A DNA stretch of 35,020 nucleotides, taken from the NCBI GenBank assembly GCA_003162425.1, contig PMOK01000235.1:1-35020 (forward strand). Reading direction: 5' to 3'. The notes under the pieces are model-generated. The model was not told the origin of the DNA. It made no database searches and worked only from the letters and a program-made list of their open reading frames with translations. Below, in pieces: positions 1-7,831 of this stretch (position 1 is its first letter; every line of letters starts with the position of its first letter). The position numbers and the translations under genes were made by a program. The stretch is from Bryobacterales bacterium. GTDB taxonomy: Bacteria; Acidobacteriota; Terriglobia; Bryobacterales; Bryobacteraceae.

Positions 1-213
1 TCTTGGACCCGACGTTGCTTTGCACCCTTCCGTCGATAGCCCACGTTCTGTGATGTTGTCCCCGGACGGGACGCGAGTGGTCTACATCTCGGGCAGTCCC
101 GCCCGGCTCTACACTCGTCGGCTGGATCAGACCAAAGCCAACGAACTCCCAGGCACGGAGGGGGCCGTCATGCCTTTTTTTTCACCGGACGGACTGTGGA
201 TCGGGTTCTTCGA
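1..213 (+). pseudogene. Truncated WD40/PD40 beta-propeller fragment
   Basis: The reading frame is open from base 2 and encodes propeller blades with repeated SPDG turns (MLSPDGTRVVYISG and, about 45 residues later, FFSPDGLWIGFF). This pattern is typical of the C-terminal sensor half of acidobacterial serine/threonine kinases with WD40-like PD40 repeats. After WIGFF the expected next strand is replaced by unrelated sequence, although the frame stays open to 376. The gene therefore lacks its N-terminus at the window edge and is broken near 213. I infer that the break is the left boundary, or an internal scar, of the accessory island that follows. The kinase domain is not visible, so the full-length identity is a guess from the repeat type. 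Confidence 0.6.
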
Positions 214-315
214 ACCAGTGACAGAAGTCCCGCTCAGAGCTGCCCACGTCGGAAGATTTGATTGCTTGACCTTACGAAGCCAGTGCCGCATGATCAAAGT
301 GAAGAGCCTACGACG

Positions 316-777
316 ATGCCAGTTTTGCGCAACCCGCGGCATGAGAAATTTTCTCAGCTCGTCGCCAGCGGCATAAAGCCAACCGAAGCATACGTATCGC
401 TCGGCTACAGCAAGGCCGGGGCGCCGCAGTCTACTAACAATTTACTGAAGCGTACTGATGTTCGAGAAAGGGTCAACGAGATTCAGTCTCTGGCTGCGCA
501 GTCGTCAGCAGAGGCGGTGGCGTTCGATCAGAAGCGGGTGCTGGATCGGTTGGATGTATTGAGCAGGAAGGCTGAAGAACTTGGTCAGATTTCGGCGGCG
601 GCTCGCTGCGAGGAGCTAATTGGCAAGCACCGCGGCATGTTCATCGATCGCAGCGCCTTGCTGTGGGAGACCGATCCGGACAAGATGACGCCGGACCAAC
701 TCGACGTCATCGCAGACCACCTGCTCAACACGGTCGTTCCGTCGGGACCAAACACAATGCCCACCGGCACAGAATAA
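316..777 (+). CDS. Terminase small subunit-like protein
   Basis: This 153-residue protein starts MPVLRNPRHEKFSQLVASG and continues with KPTEAYVSLGYSKAGAPQ. That is the helix-turn-helix layout of phage terminase small subunits (short basic lead, 'K-P-T-E-A-Y...G-Y' helix pair, then an arginine-rich dimerisation helix). In phages this subunit binds packaging-site DNA and recruits the large ATPase/nuclease subunit. I chose ATG 316 because the family usually begins with this NPRHE-type segment; the frame is open upstream to 262. No large subunit, portal or capsid gene lies nearby, so it looks like a leftover or a satellite-type cargo gene. Family assignment is from pattern recognition; a different small DNA-binding protein is possible. 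Confidence 0.6.
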   Translation: MPVLRNPRHEKFSQLVASGIKPTEAYVSLGYSKAGAPQSTNNLLKRTDVRERVNEIQSLAAQSSAEAVAFDQKRVLDRLDVLSRKAEELGQISAAARCEELIGKHRGMFIDRSALLWETDPDKMTPDQLDVIADHLLNTVVPSGPNTMPTGTE

Positions 778-872
778 AAGCCTCTGGCGCTGCGAGGCGT
801 TGGCTTGCGAGGCTACCTCGCGGTTACCCGGATCATCAGCAATCGCGTGCTCTCAGCGACGCCCCCTAAGAG

Positions 873-896
873 TGGTGGCCAGGGACGGAATCGAAC
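873..896 (-). other. tRNA 3'-end fragment (putative att scar)
   Basis: Read on the minus strand, these 24 bases give a T-loop TTCGATT preceded by the conserved G53, then CCGTC (3' T-stem), CCTGGCC (3' acceptor strand), a discriminator A and an encoded CCA. The matching 5' T-stem (GACGG expected) is absent: CGCAG is found instead, so homology stops exactly at the T-loop. No D-arm or anticodon arm can be folded upstream. This is how the short duplicated tRNA 3' end at the far side of an integrated element looks. The acceptor sequence resembles some bacterial tRNA-Phe genes, but the isoacceptor cannot be fixed from 24 bases. Confidence 0.55.
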
Positions 897-967
897 TGCG
901 CTCTTACCAGAGGGAGGGAGGGGGATCTTTTGAAGAAATCGGATGGACCCCATGCACAGCGGCGATC

Positions 968-1321
968 TCAGCCCGAGTTGTTTAGGCCACCGTTCATTTC
1001 TTCCAAGAGTTGAAGATGATCGATTCGCATTTGATGTAGCATCTCGCGAACCTTCCGGCCCTGGTCGATCGCCGTCGCCGAGTACCGGCCGTGCTTCCAG
1101 TTTGCCTGTCGGCATCGCTCCAGCCCTTCGGGAGTTCTTGGTCCGGTGGATGTCCCGCCGTGCATTCGGCAGCGTCCGTTTTGCATTGCGGGCCCCTGAC
1201 AGGGCGTTCCCCTTCTCGTCCTGGCGCCACATCGAAGCGCCTTTGATAGATCGCCAGGGGCATTCCGGTTCTTGAGAATGCCACGAGATGAATCTGGTTG
1301 TTTTGGCTCGCCTCTAATCAT
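968..1321 (-). CDS. HGGxSTG-motif protein
   Basis: A 117-residue basic protein with the core CGARTRRGTPCQGPAMQNGR, then CRMHGG and TSTGPRTPEGL, ending in WKHGRYSA. This cysteine-containing HGG-x-STG signature defines a family of small proteins of unknown function. From memory, its members occur in prophage-like and island regions, especially in alphaproteobacteria. The paired Cys and His residues (CGAR, TPCQ, RCRMH) suggest a small metal-binding module, which is inference. The ATG at 1321 overlaps the stop of the upstream gene (ATGA), so the two are probably translated together. It lies inside the accessory island between two tRNA scars. Function is unknown. Confidence 0.7.
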   Translation of the reverse strand: MIRGEPKQPDSSRGILKNRNAPGDLSKALRCGARTRRGTPCQGPAMQNGRCRMHGGTSTGPRTPEGLERCRQANWKHGRYSATAIDQGRKVREMLHQMRIDHLQLLEEMNGGLNNSG

Positions 1322-1833
1322 CGCTCCCTTTTAGGTGGTTCCTCTCTCCCAGTGACGGCGCCGACGATGGCTTGCCCGCCTTCGTAAACGTGGACGTGCT
1401 CGACAGTGACCTTTTGCTCTCGGGTCTTACCCTTCAATCGCGCCATTGCCTCAAGTTGTTCTAGGAATAGCCGCATAAGGCGGACGGCCCGCAGCACGTT
1501 TGCGTCACGCACCTCGATATCCTGTCCGTCCGCAGTCGCATTCCGCAAGAACATCAGCGCCGCGTTGTGAACGCCCATCATCTGGACAGCCAGAAGACTC
1601 TCCATGGCTCCTTTTGGCCCTATCTCCATTAGGGTTCCGAGCGCCGCGACAAGTCGGTCTGATTCGTCCTTGGAAGGACCACAGGACGGAACATTCAAGG
1701 CTTGCATGAGGATCTGCAGGGCCGCCTTCTCGTCCTTCAGGCCCAATGCCGGCGCGGCTACCTTACCTAACTTCGCGATTGACTCGGCCCTATTCGCCAC
1801 CTTTTCTATGTCGGCCGGCGGCGTCTCTTGCAA
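1318..1833 (-). CDS. Conserved island protein of unknown function
   Basis: A 171-residue, mostly helical protein with no catalytic motif I can name. Its C-terminus has a distinctive strand-rich tail (TVEHVHVYEGGQAIVGAV). I associate this type of tail with proteins encoded next to HGGxSTG genes in proteobacterial islands. The central part is rich in Ala, Leu and Met helices (for example AMESLLAVQMMGVHNAALMF), which suggests a helical bundle. It is the first gene of a two-gene unit and overlaps the HGGxSTG gene by four bases. The start is uncertain: the longest frame begins at a TTG inside the second copy of a 15-bp direct repeat, and no clear Shine-Dalgarno sequence precedes it. Confidence 0.6.
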   Translation of the reverse strand: MQETPPADIEKVANRAESIAKLGKVAAPALGLKDEKAALQILMQALNVPSCGPSKDESDRLVAALGTLMEIGPKGAMESLLAVQMMGVHNAALMFLRNATADGQDIEVRDANVLRAVRLMRLFLEQLEAMARLKGKTREQKVTVEHVHVYEGGQAIVGAVTGREEPPKRER

Positions 1834-1877
1834 TGATTTCTGCTTTATGATTGATTACCCTTTCTTGCATTGATTTC
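1826..1877. repeat. 15-bp direct repeat around a gene start
   Basis: Two copies at 1826-1840 and 1863-1877 read GAAATCAWTGCAAGA on the minus strand and differ at one base. The inner copy contains the TTG used as the start of the downstream gene. The outer copy has ATG at the same place, but in another frame that soon terminates. This looks like a small tandem duplication at the 5' end of the gene, or possibly a pair of protein-binding iterons. Confidence 0.5.
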
Positions 1878-2147
1878 AAAGCTGGATGAGACCTCTCATG
1901 GGTGCAAACTATACATGTTCTAGGCACTTATGCTCTCTCTCTCCTCAATCGAATAGACGCTTCGATACGCCGGGTCGGTGCTCATCCTGATAGCGAACGC
2001 AAACTTTTGGTCGGCGGAGAAGCAAAGTGCTCCGACAACTTTCCATTCGCCCAACGGAAACCGTTCGATTGTCATCCAAGAGGGCACGGGAAGAGCTTGG
2101 GATTCCCCCTCCCTTTCCTATAGGCATTGAAAGTTAACAGGCTTTCG
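1878..2147. other. Intergenic stretch, nothing recognised
   Basis: About 270 bases between the replication-like gene, which ends at 2148, and the two-gene unit starting at 1833. Both units are on the minus strand, so this should hold the promoter of the 1833 gene. I see no convincing promoter boxes, hairpin or RNA gene. Confidence 0.4.
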
Positions 2148-3707
2148 CTATATGTTTCGGAAGTCTGAAAAGCGGCCAAGAGCATTCCTTTTCGCAGGCG
2201 CTTCTGGGTCGTTCGAGTCCAGGCCCAGCGCGAAGTAGTCCTTCATCACCGTCACCTGCGAAACCGGACAGCCCACCACCTCCAGCAAACGCACCATATG
2301 TCGCAACGAGGGAACCGCTTTGCGTTCGGCCACTATGCGGCAGATAGCCGCATGTCTGATCTCCTGCGCCTGCTTTCGAGTGCTGGGGGCATCGCCTTTC
2401 GGTTGCCCCTTGGAGAACCGACTTGCTGGGGGGTATTTCGTCAGAAGCTTCGCTTCCTGCGGCGTAATATCCAGCCAATCAGAAACCGTTTGGTACTTGA
2501 TAGAGGGAGGCGCGTGCCTCGCGATTGGTCCGGCAATGTTGCTCCTCCAGTTCCGGTTGTATCCTGTTTTCACTGCGCCCCTGCACTCAGCAAGTGAAAG
2601 CGGCGGCCGGCACGCTCGTCCCAGTTTCGTCACTCGGCCCAGGGCCTCGTCAATCGGAATCCTTTGACATTTCAGCAGCCATGCATAATACAACGCCGCA
2701 TGGTTGCGGCAACCTTTGTCGAACCCGCCCTGGCGTAGGTCCACCAGCCGAAGGAAATCTCTCACCCGATATTCAGTCAGTGCCTTCGGCCCGCGTGAGC
2801 GTCGACTTATTGATCGTTGAGGGCTTCTTACCGCCCGCCGTTGCCACGTGTGCTGGACTCCGAAACGTGCCGCAAGATCATCGAGGGTGTATGTGTAGTA
2901 GCGCCCCGCTTCGTCCGCTTGAACGAAGTATCTGACCCGCCCTCCCGCAACGGAGTGAACCGACCCTGGTACCCGTATGAGGCGCAGAGCGTCGTGTGCG
3001 TCCGCACCGAGGTGGTCTAGCCGTTCATGAATCTGCTGTTTAATGCGAACATATTGCTGCAACTTTTCAGGCCAAGCCCGGGGAGCAATCCTCTGGTTCT
3101 TGTAATCGCGCAGCAGCCAGACCAGCCACAAGCCACGCCCACTTCTGACAATGATCGAGACTGGTGGGATGACTCCTTTGTCTTGATCATCAACGATAGT
3201 TCCAATCACCTGTCCATAGCTGAGACCAAGTTTGTAGAAGTCGAGGTCAGCATAACAGGCACATAAATACCTTAGTCGATTGGGTCTGCGGCATTGTACG
3301 GCCGATAAGTAGTGTCGGTTTTTCTCGCGATGCCAATACGCGTTCATAGACATGAATGCATCAGATTCAAGTTGCCCCCGCACGTCTGGAAGGATACTGG
3401 AAAGGTGTTCAGCCCGAATTGCGAAGAGATTGTCGAAAAGGTCTTCTTCCTTCTTGTGGAACGTGACTACGCCGTCTGAGTGTCGATGAATAACCTCAAT
3501 CGGGGAAAACTCCGCGCCCTTTGAATCTGCTTCGTGCTCCCACGCCTCCAAGGAGACGCTACCGCTTCGATCCAGCTCACCGTTCGACTGCGGGCAAGGT
3601 CCGGGCTGGAGCCCGCGAGGGAGGTGTCCGTTTCGCTGCTGCACTGTGGGAAAAATTAGGCGCCGCTTGAACCGCGCGGGCGCCTTTCCTGTCAATTGTG
3701 GGATCAA
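2148..3707 (-). CDS. Primase/replication initiator-like protein
   Basis: A 519-residue protein. Residues 152-158 carry an acidic pair (YADLDFY), 189-197 the motif SGRGLWLVW, and 234-251 the segment GADAHDALRLIRVPGSVH. The order D-x-D, then S-G-R-G-L-(W/Y), then G-A-D...R-(L/V)-P-G resembles archaeo-eukaryotic-type primases and replication proteins of plasmids, phages and integrative elements. The C-terminus (about 450-498) has a PS-L-R...V-S-Q-V-T-V-x-x-D-Y-F-A-L-G-L pattern that looks like a helix-turn-helix. I infer that it primes or initiates replication of the element. No helicase domain or Walker motif is seen. The longest frame starts at a TTG at 3707 without a clear ribosome binding site, so the first 100 or so residues may not be real. 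Confidence 0.5.
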   Translation of the reverse strand: MIPQLTGKAPARFKRRLIFPTVQQRNGHLPRGLQPGPCPQSNGELDRSGSVSLEAWEHEADSKGAEFSPIEVIHRHSDGVVTFHKKEEDLFDNLFAIRAEHLSSILPDVRGQLESDAFMSMNAYWHREKNRHYLSAVQCRRPNRLRYLCACYADLDFYKLGLSYGQVIGTIVDDQDKGVIPPVSIIVRSGRGLWLVWLLRDYKNQRIAPRAWPEKLQQYVRIKQQIHERLDHLGADAHDALRLIRVPGSVHSVAGGRVRYFVQADEAGRYYTYTLDDLAARFGVQHTWQRRAVRSPQRSISRRSRGPKALTEYRVRDFLRLVDLRQGGFDKGCRNHAALYYAWLLKCQRIPIDEALGRVTKLGRACRPPLSLAECRGAVKTGYNRNWRSNIAGPIARHAPPSIKYQTVSDWLDITPQEAKLLTKYPPASRFSKGQPKGDAPSTRKQAQEIRHAAICRIVAERKAVPSLRHMVRLLEVVGCPVSQVTVMKDYFALGLDSNDPEAPAKRNALGRFSDFRNI

Positions 3708-3987
3708 ATAGAAACGGCCCGGCAGGATGACCCGCTAGGCCGCTTTGAACGAGGTGCTAGTTGATTCTTGCGACCCATCAGGGTGGTTTAGCCTTGGGTC
3801 GGAGCGCCCACGGTAAACGCACAGTCTTGCTTCGATTCCAGAGCGGGAGGATTAGAGTCGGCAACTCAAATTGTGACGCTCTGCCCATCCAAATGCCCAT
3901 CCAAAACCCGCCGAGTAGCACTTGTGAGAGCGCCTGAAACAGACCAATGACAACGAAAACTGAATAGCTTAGGCCTTGATTGTCAGG
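3708..3987. other. Island right-end non-coding stretch
   Basis: These 280 bases separate the primase-like gene from the tRNA-Thr scar, the place where an integrase gene or its remains would be expected. I found no open frame of useful length and no recombinase motif. A near-duplication GCCCATCCAAATGCCCATCCAA sits near 3881-3902 (written here only as position; key repeat unit GCCCATCCAA twice). The integrase may have been deleted or lies outside the window. Confidence 0.4.
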
Positions 3988-4032
3988 TTCGTAATCAGCA
4001 GGTCGCCGGTTCGATCCCGGCGGGTGGCTCCA
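3988..4032 (+). other. 3' 45 nt of tRNA-Thr(CGU), putative attR
   Basis: The sequence begins in an anticodon loop TTCGTAA (anticodon CGT), followed by the 3' anticodon stem TCAGC, variable loop AGGTC, and a perfect T-arm (GCCGG, loop TTCGATC, CCGGC at 4005-4021). It ends with 3' acceptor GGGTGGC, discriminator T and encoded CCA at 4030-4032. The bases before the loop (TCAGG) cannot pair with TCAGC, and no D-arm or 5' acceptor GCCACCC is present, so this is not a functional gene. Integrases that use tRNA genes duplicate exactly such 3' portions, leaving the rebuilt tRNA at one end of the element and a fragment at the other. In this orientation the rebuilt tRNA-Thr would lie upstream of the window. 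Confidence 0.8.
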
Positions 4033-4286
4033 TATTCTTTCCTGAAAGCAAAAGACTTCTCCGACGCCTTCAACTCCTGCCGCTGGTCCGCAAGGGGAAC
4101 AAGAATTAAAGTTCGCGCAACGGCCGGTTTAATTCCGGCTGATGAGTTACTGAACAAACTGTAGTCTGTCTGATCTCGTCCCGGCAGCTTCGCGTTAGCC
4201 GATCGGAGGGGTTTGGTCATTTGCAGCCGGTTCATGGTTGATGAGCAATTCGTGAGCTTCGCCGTTCGGGTTTTGGCAGACGGATA
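4033..4286. other. Intergenic region after the att scar
   Basis: This region spans the junction between the tRNA scar and the 3' end of the minus-strand signalling operon. It holds no credible gene. A short hairpin GCCGG-TTTAATT-CCGGC at 4123-4139 has T-arm geometry but lacks the conserved TTC and any acceptor stem. No T-rich terminator is evident for the operon that ends at 4287. Confidence 0.4.
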
Positions 4287-7200
4287 TCAGCGGTTGGCCA
4301 GAGCGTCAAGGCCGAACTTCTCCATGATCGGTTTTGCGCGCTCGAAACTTGCGGACAGTTCCGGCAAGGCCGCAGCCGAAGCGGTCAAATCGGCGGCGCT
4401 GCCAGTCTGCTCCAGCTTCCACGCGATCTCTTGCATTTCCCGTCCGCCCACGTTGGCGGCCGCACCTTTGATGGAGTGCGCCAACAGTCGCACGGTATGG
4501 GAGTCGAGGCTATTCACAGCCTGGGCCAACCGGGCGATCTGCTGGGGCATGTCGTCCACAAATCCGCGGACCAGCCGCCGCGCCAGATCTTCATTCCCCA
4601 TCAGCCGCTCTACAAAATCCTCTCCATCGAACGCCACGGCGGGTGCACTGCGGGTGGGTTCCGGCGCCGCCGCGGGGGCCATCGGAGCCAACGTGCCGCC
4701 AGTCCAATGCTCGATCGCCTGCTCCAGCGCCTCGTGTCTAAGCGGTTTGGAGACGTATCCGTTCATGCCTGCATCCAGACACTTCTCTCGATCACCCGCT
4801 AATGCGTGCGCCGTGGTGGCGATGATGGGAATATCATGATTGCGGACGGCGGTATCGGGCTGGCGAATGCGCCGCGTGGCTTCATAACCATCCATCTCCG
4901 GTAACTGGCAGTCCATCAGGACCAGGTCGTAGTCCTTCTCAGCCAAGGCGCTAAGCGCACTGCGGCCGTCTGCGACCACATCCGCTCGATAGCCCAGCTT
5001 CTCGAGAATTCCCAGCGCGACCTCTTGATTCACCGTGTTGTCTTCTACTACCAGCAAATGAAGCTGTGCCCGCATCTCTCGACTGGTTCGAGACGGCTTC
5101 GGCTTAACGTCTGGGCGTACCGGAGCGGGTCCGTAGCCCAGGATGGAAGCCAGGCATCCACCCAACTCGCCCTGCTTCACCGGTTTGCTGACGTGTCCTG
5201 CAAACCCTTGCTGCTGCCAGCGCTCCGCATCCGCCGCCAGCTTCTGAGGTGTTAACAGCACTAGCGCGGTTGCGGCCAACGTTGGATCTTCGCGAATCAA
5301 AGTTCCCAGCCGTTCCCCATCCGTTCCCGGCATCTCCAGATCCACTAATACGGCATCGAAAGGTCCCCCATCTGCGTCCTTCAGCAGGTGGAGTGCCGAT
5401 TCTGCGTCGGCGGCTTGGGATGCGTTCACTTTCCAGAAATCGAGCAATTCCATGATCAGGCTGCGGCTTGCCGCGTTGTCATCTACCACCAGGACGCGCC
5501 ACCCTGCCAGGGAAAGTGCCCGCGGCCGCTCCACTGCGGATTGCCGTTCCAGGGGAAGGGTGAACCAGAAGCAGGACCCTTTGCCCTCCTCACTCTCGAG
5601 ACCGACCTTGCCGCCCATCATTTCCACCAGCATCCGTACAATCGACAGGCCTAAACCGGTTCCACCGTAACGGCGGCTGGTGGAACTATCCAGCTGCGAA
5701 AAGGGTTGAAACAGCAGGCGGCGCTTATCTGCAGCAATACCGATTCCGGTATCGCTGATCTCAAAACGGATTTTTCTCTGATCAGTGTCGCTTTCCAGTT
5801 TCACCCGAATCGATACCTCGCCGGCGGTGGTGAACTTAGCTGCATTTCCGGCTAGATTGCCGAGCACCTGGCGCACCCGGCTGGCGTCGCCAACCAGTTG
5901 GGTGGGTACGTCCGGCTCGATGAAGCACAGCAGTTCTACTCCCTTTTCCTGGGTCTTCACAGCCGTCAGATCGGCCACTCCTTCCACCACGCTGCGCAAA
6001 TCGAAGACCGACTCCTCCAGCCTGAGTTTGTGGGCCTCCATCTTGGAGAAGTCGAGAATGTCGTTCAGCACGTCCAGCAGCCCTTCGGCGCTGTCGCGAA
6101 CCGTCTCGGCGCGCCTGCGTTGACGCGCATCCAGTTCACCGTCCAATAGCAGTCCCACCATCCCCAGAATTCCGTTCATCGGAGTTCGGATCTCATGGCT
6201 CATGTTGGCAAGAAATGAACTCTTCGCGCGGTACGCCCGCTCGGCGATTTCCTTGGCCTGTCTGAGTTGCTCCTCCGCCAGCTTACGATCCGTGATGTCG
6301 ACTAGGGTGGTCTCCAGCACTCCGACGCCATCTTCCTCCACCAACCTGAAACTGGCGAGAACCCAAACGGGCTGGCCGTCGACCCGCCGCAGCTTCAGCT
6401 CGGAGTTCGCCAGCATCCTCTGCTGCTTCAACGTTTGGATCAGCTGTTCCCGGTCTTGGGCGGAGTAATGAAAACGGAAAATGTCTTTGCCGATCAGATC
6501 CGCGGGCGAGTCGCAACCCAGGATGAGCGCCGTAGCCATGTTGCAATCCAAAACCTGACCCTCCGCCGTGGTGCGAAGGACGCCCGCTAGGTTGCGGGCG
6601 AAGAGCATGCGATATCGTTCCTCGGAAGCCCGCAAAGCCTCTTTGGCGCGATTGGATTCGGTAATGTCCTCAATGTGGGTGATAAAGTGGCAAGGACCGC
6701 CGTGCGCGCCTCTCACGATCGAGGTCTGCAAACGAACCTGTATCGCGTGCCCTTGTTTGTGGATGTAGCGCTTCTCAAACTCAACTGACGGAACCAAGCC
6801 TTGCCGGAGTTGATTCCCTATGCATTGCCATCGATCCACGTCGACCGCGTTTGACAACTCCATCCAGTCCTTGGTTAGCAGTTCTTGCTCGGAATAGCCC
6901 AACATCTGGCAGAGAGCCGAATTCACCTGAAGAAAACGCCCGCCATCGCTGAACATTGCCATTCCGACCGGCGCATGTGCAAAGGCGGTCCGAAAGTGTT
7001 CTTCACTCTCCCGCAAGGCTTCCGCAGCCCACTTGTGCGGCGTGATGTCGCGGACGAAGGCCGCCAGCGCCATCGGCTGCCCAGGGTCATCGTGAATGGG
7101 ATACACCGACAAGGAGACATCGATTCTCCTGCCGTCCTCCCGAACCCCCACGCACTCCAGATTCGAGATGGCATCCCCTTTCCGAAGCCTTTCCATGAGC

Positions 7201-7826
7201 CCCGAGAACAATTCGGGCATTTCATGGGGGATCAGCGTCGCGACGGGTTTTCCGATGATCTTCTGGGCGGGGTAACCGAACATCTTTTCGGCGGCGGAGT
7301 TCCAACTGGTAATGATGCCGTCGGGGGTGTGTCTTAAGATAGCATCCGGGGATGATTCCACAACAGCTGCCAGAAAACGTTGCGCACGCTCCGCCGCCCG
7401 CCGGGCGGTCACGTCCTGTTTGATCGCGATGAAGCTCGAAATCGCGCCGGCGGAATCCCGCACCGGAGTGATACTCATTTCCTCGGTGTACTCACTCCCG
7501 TCCTTACGCCGGTTGATCAGTTCGCCGTGCCAGATTTCGCCCGCCTGAATGGTATCCCACATATGCTTATAGAATTCGGGATCGCACCGGCCGGCCTTCA
7601 GGATACGCGGGTTTTGTAAGTGAACCTCCTCTGCGGCATAACCGGTCATTCTGGTAAAGGACCGATTGACATATTGAATGCGCCCCTGGGCGTCCGTCAC
7701 CACGACGCCTTCGGACACCTGGTCAATTGCGGTGGCCAGGGTGGTGTCGGAGCCGTCTCCCGCCGGAGCGTCCGCTGTGGCGAGAGGTTCGAAATTGTTA
7801 CTGGGGTTTTGGACGTTTAGGCTCAT
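4287..7826 (-). CDS. Hybrid histidine kinase, 4 PAS, 2 receivers, HPt
   Basis: A 1179-residue soluble sensor kinase. Four PAS domains lie at about 30-140, 150-262, 275-390 and 402-513. HisKA has the phospho-acceptor H544 in NMSHEIRTPMNG. The HATPase domain has N661 (GNLAGNAAKF), a DTGIGI box at 692-697 and GGTGLGLS at 721-728. Two receivers follow, with phospho-acceptors D829 (VDLEMPGTDG) and D972 (MDCQLPEMDG), and a C-terminal HPt with H1117 (LLAHSIKGAAANVG). This is a complete internal phosphorelay, His-Asp-His. No membrane segment is seen, so the signal is probably cytoplasmic. ATG 7826 is preferred because it lies five bases after the cheR stop. The frame extends to 8126, but that part reads through cheR in the wrong frame. 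As last gene of the Che operon it may link chemosensory input to a separate output. Confidence 0.93.
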   Translation of the reverse strand: MSLNVQNPSNNFEPLATADAPAGDGSDTTLATAIDQVSEGVVVTDAQGRIQYVNRSFTRMTGYAAEEVHLQNPRILKAGRCDPEFYKHMWDTIQAGEIWHGELINRRKDGSEYTEEMSITPVRDSAGAISSFIAIKQDVTARRAAERAQRFLAAVVESSPDAILRHTPDGIITSWNSAAEKMFGYPAQKIIGKPVATLIPHEMPELFSGLMERLRKGDAISNLECVGVREDGRRIDVSLSVYPIHDDPGQPMALAAFVRDITPHKWAAEALRESEEHFRTAFAHAPVGMAMFSDGGRFLQVNSALCQMLGYSEQELLTKDWMELSNAVDVDRWQCIGNQLRQGLVPSVEFEKRYIHKQGHAIQVRLQTSIVRGAHGGPCHFITHIEDITESNRAKEALRASEERYRMLFARNLAGVLRTTAEGQVLDCNMATALILGCDSPADLIGKDIFRFHYSAQDREQLIQTLKQQRMLANSELKLRRVDGQPVWVLASFRLVEEDGVGVLETTLVDITDRKLAEEQLRQAKEIAERAYRAKSSFLANMSHEIRTPMNGILGMVGLLLDGELDARQRRRAETVRDSAEGLLDVLNDILDFSKMEAHKLRLEESVFDLRSVVEGVADLTAVKTQEKGVELLCFIEPDVPTQLVGDASRVRQVLGNLAGNAAKFTTAGEVSIRVKLESDTDQRKIRFEISDTGIGIAADKRRLLFQPFSQLDSSTSRRYGGTGLGLSIVRMLVEMMGGKVGLESEEGKGSCFWFTLPLERQSAVERPRALSLAGWRVLVVDDNAASRSLIMELLDFWKVNASQAADAESALHLLKDADGGPFDAVLVDLEMPGTDGERLGTLIREDPTLAATALVLLTPQKLAADAERWQQQGFAGHVSKPVKQGELGGCLASILGYGPAPVRPDVKPKPSRTSREMRAQLHLLVVEDNTVNQEVALGILEKLGYRADVVADGRSALSALAEKDYDLVLMDCQLPEMDGYEATRRIRQPDTAVRNHDIPIIATTAHALAGDREKCLDAGMNGYVSKPLRHEALEQAIEHWTGGTLAPMAPAAAPEPTRSAPAVAFDGEDFVERLMGNEDLARRLVRGFVDDMPQQIARLAQAVNSLDSHTVRLLAHSIKGAAANVGGREMQEIAWKLEQTGSAADLTASAAALPELSASFERAKPIMEKFGLDALANR

Positions 7827-7831
7827 GGCAC

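Noticed and set aside
873..930. A complete minus-strand tRNA, because CTCTGGTAAGAG upstream resembles an anticodon or D arm
   Set aside because: The 5' T-stem does not pair, and no D-arm, acceptor 5' strand or correct spacing is present. Only the last 24 bases fit a tRNA.
3708..3987. Integrase gene remnant beside the tRNA-Thr scar
   Set aside because: No frame on either strand shows recombinase motifs, and stops are frequent in all frames.
4123..4139. T-arm-like hairpin GCCGG-TTTAATT-CCGGC
   Set aside because: The loop lacks the invariant TTC, and no acceptor or CCA follows. It is a short chance stem.
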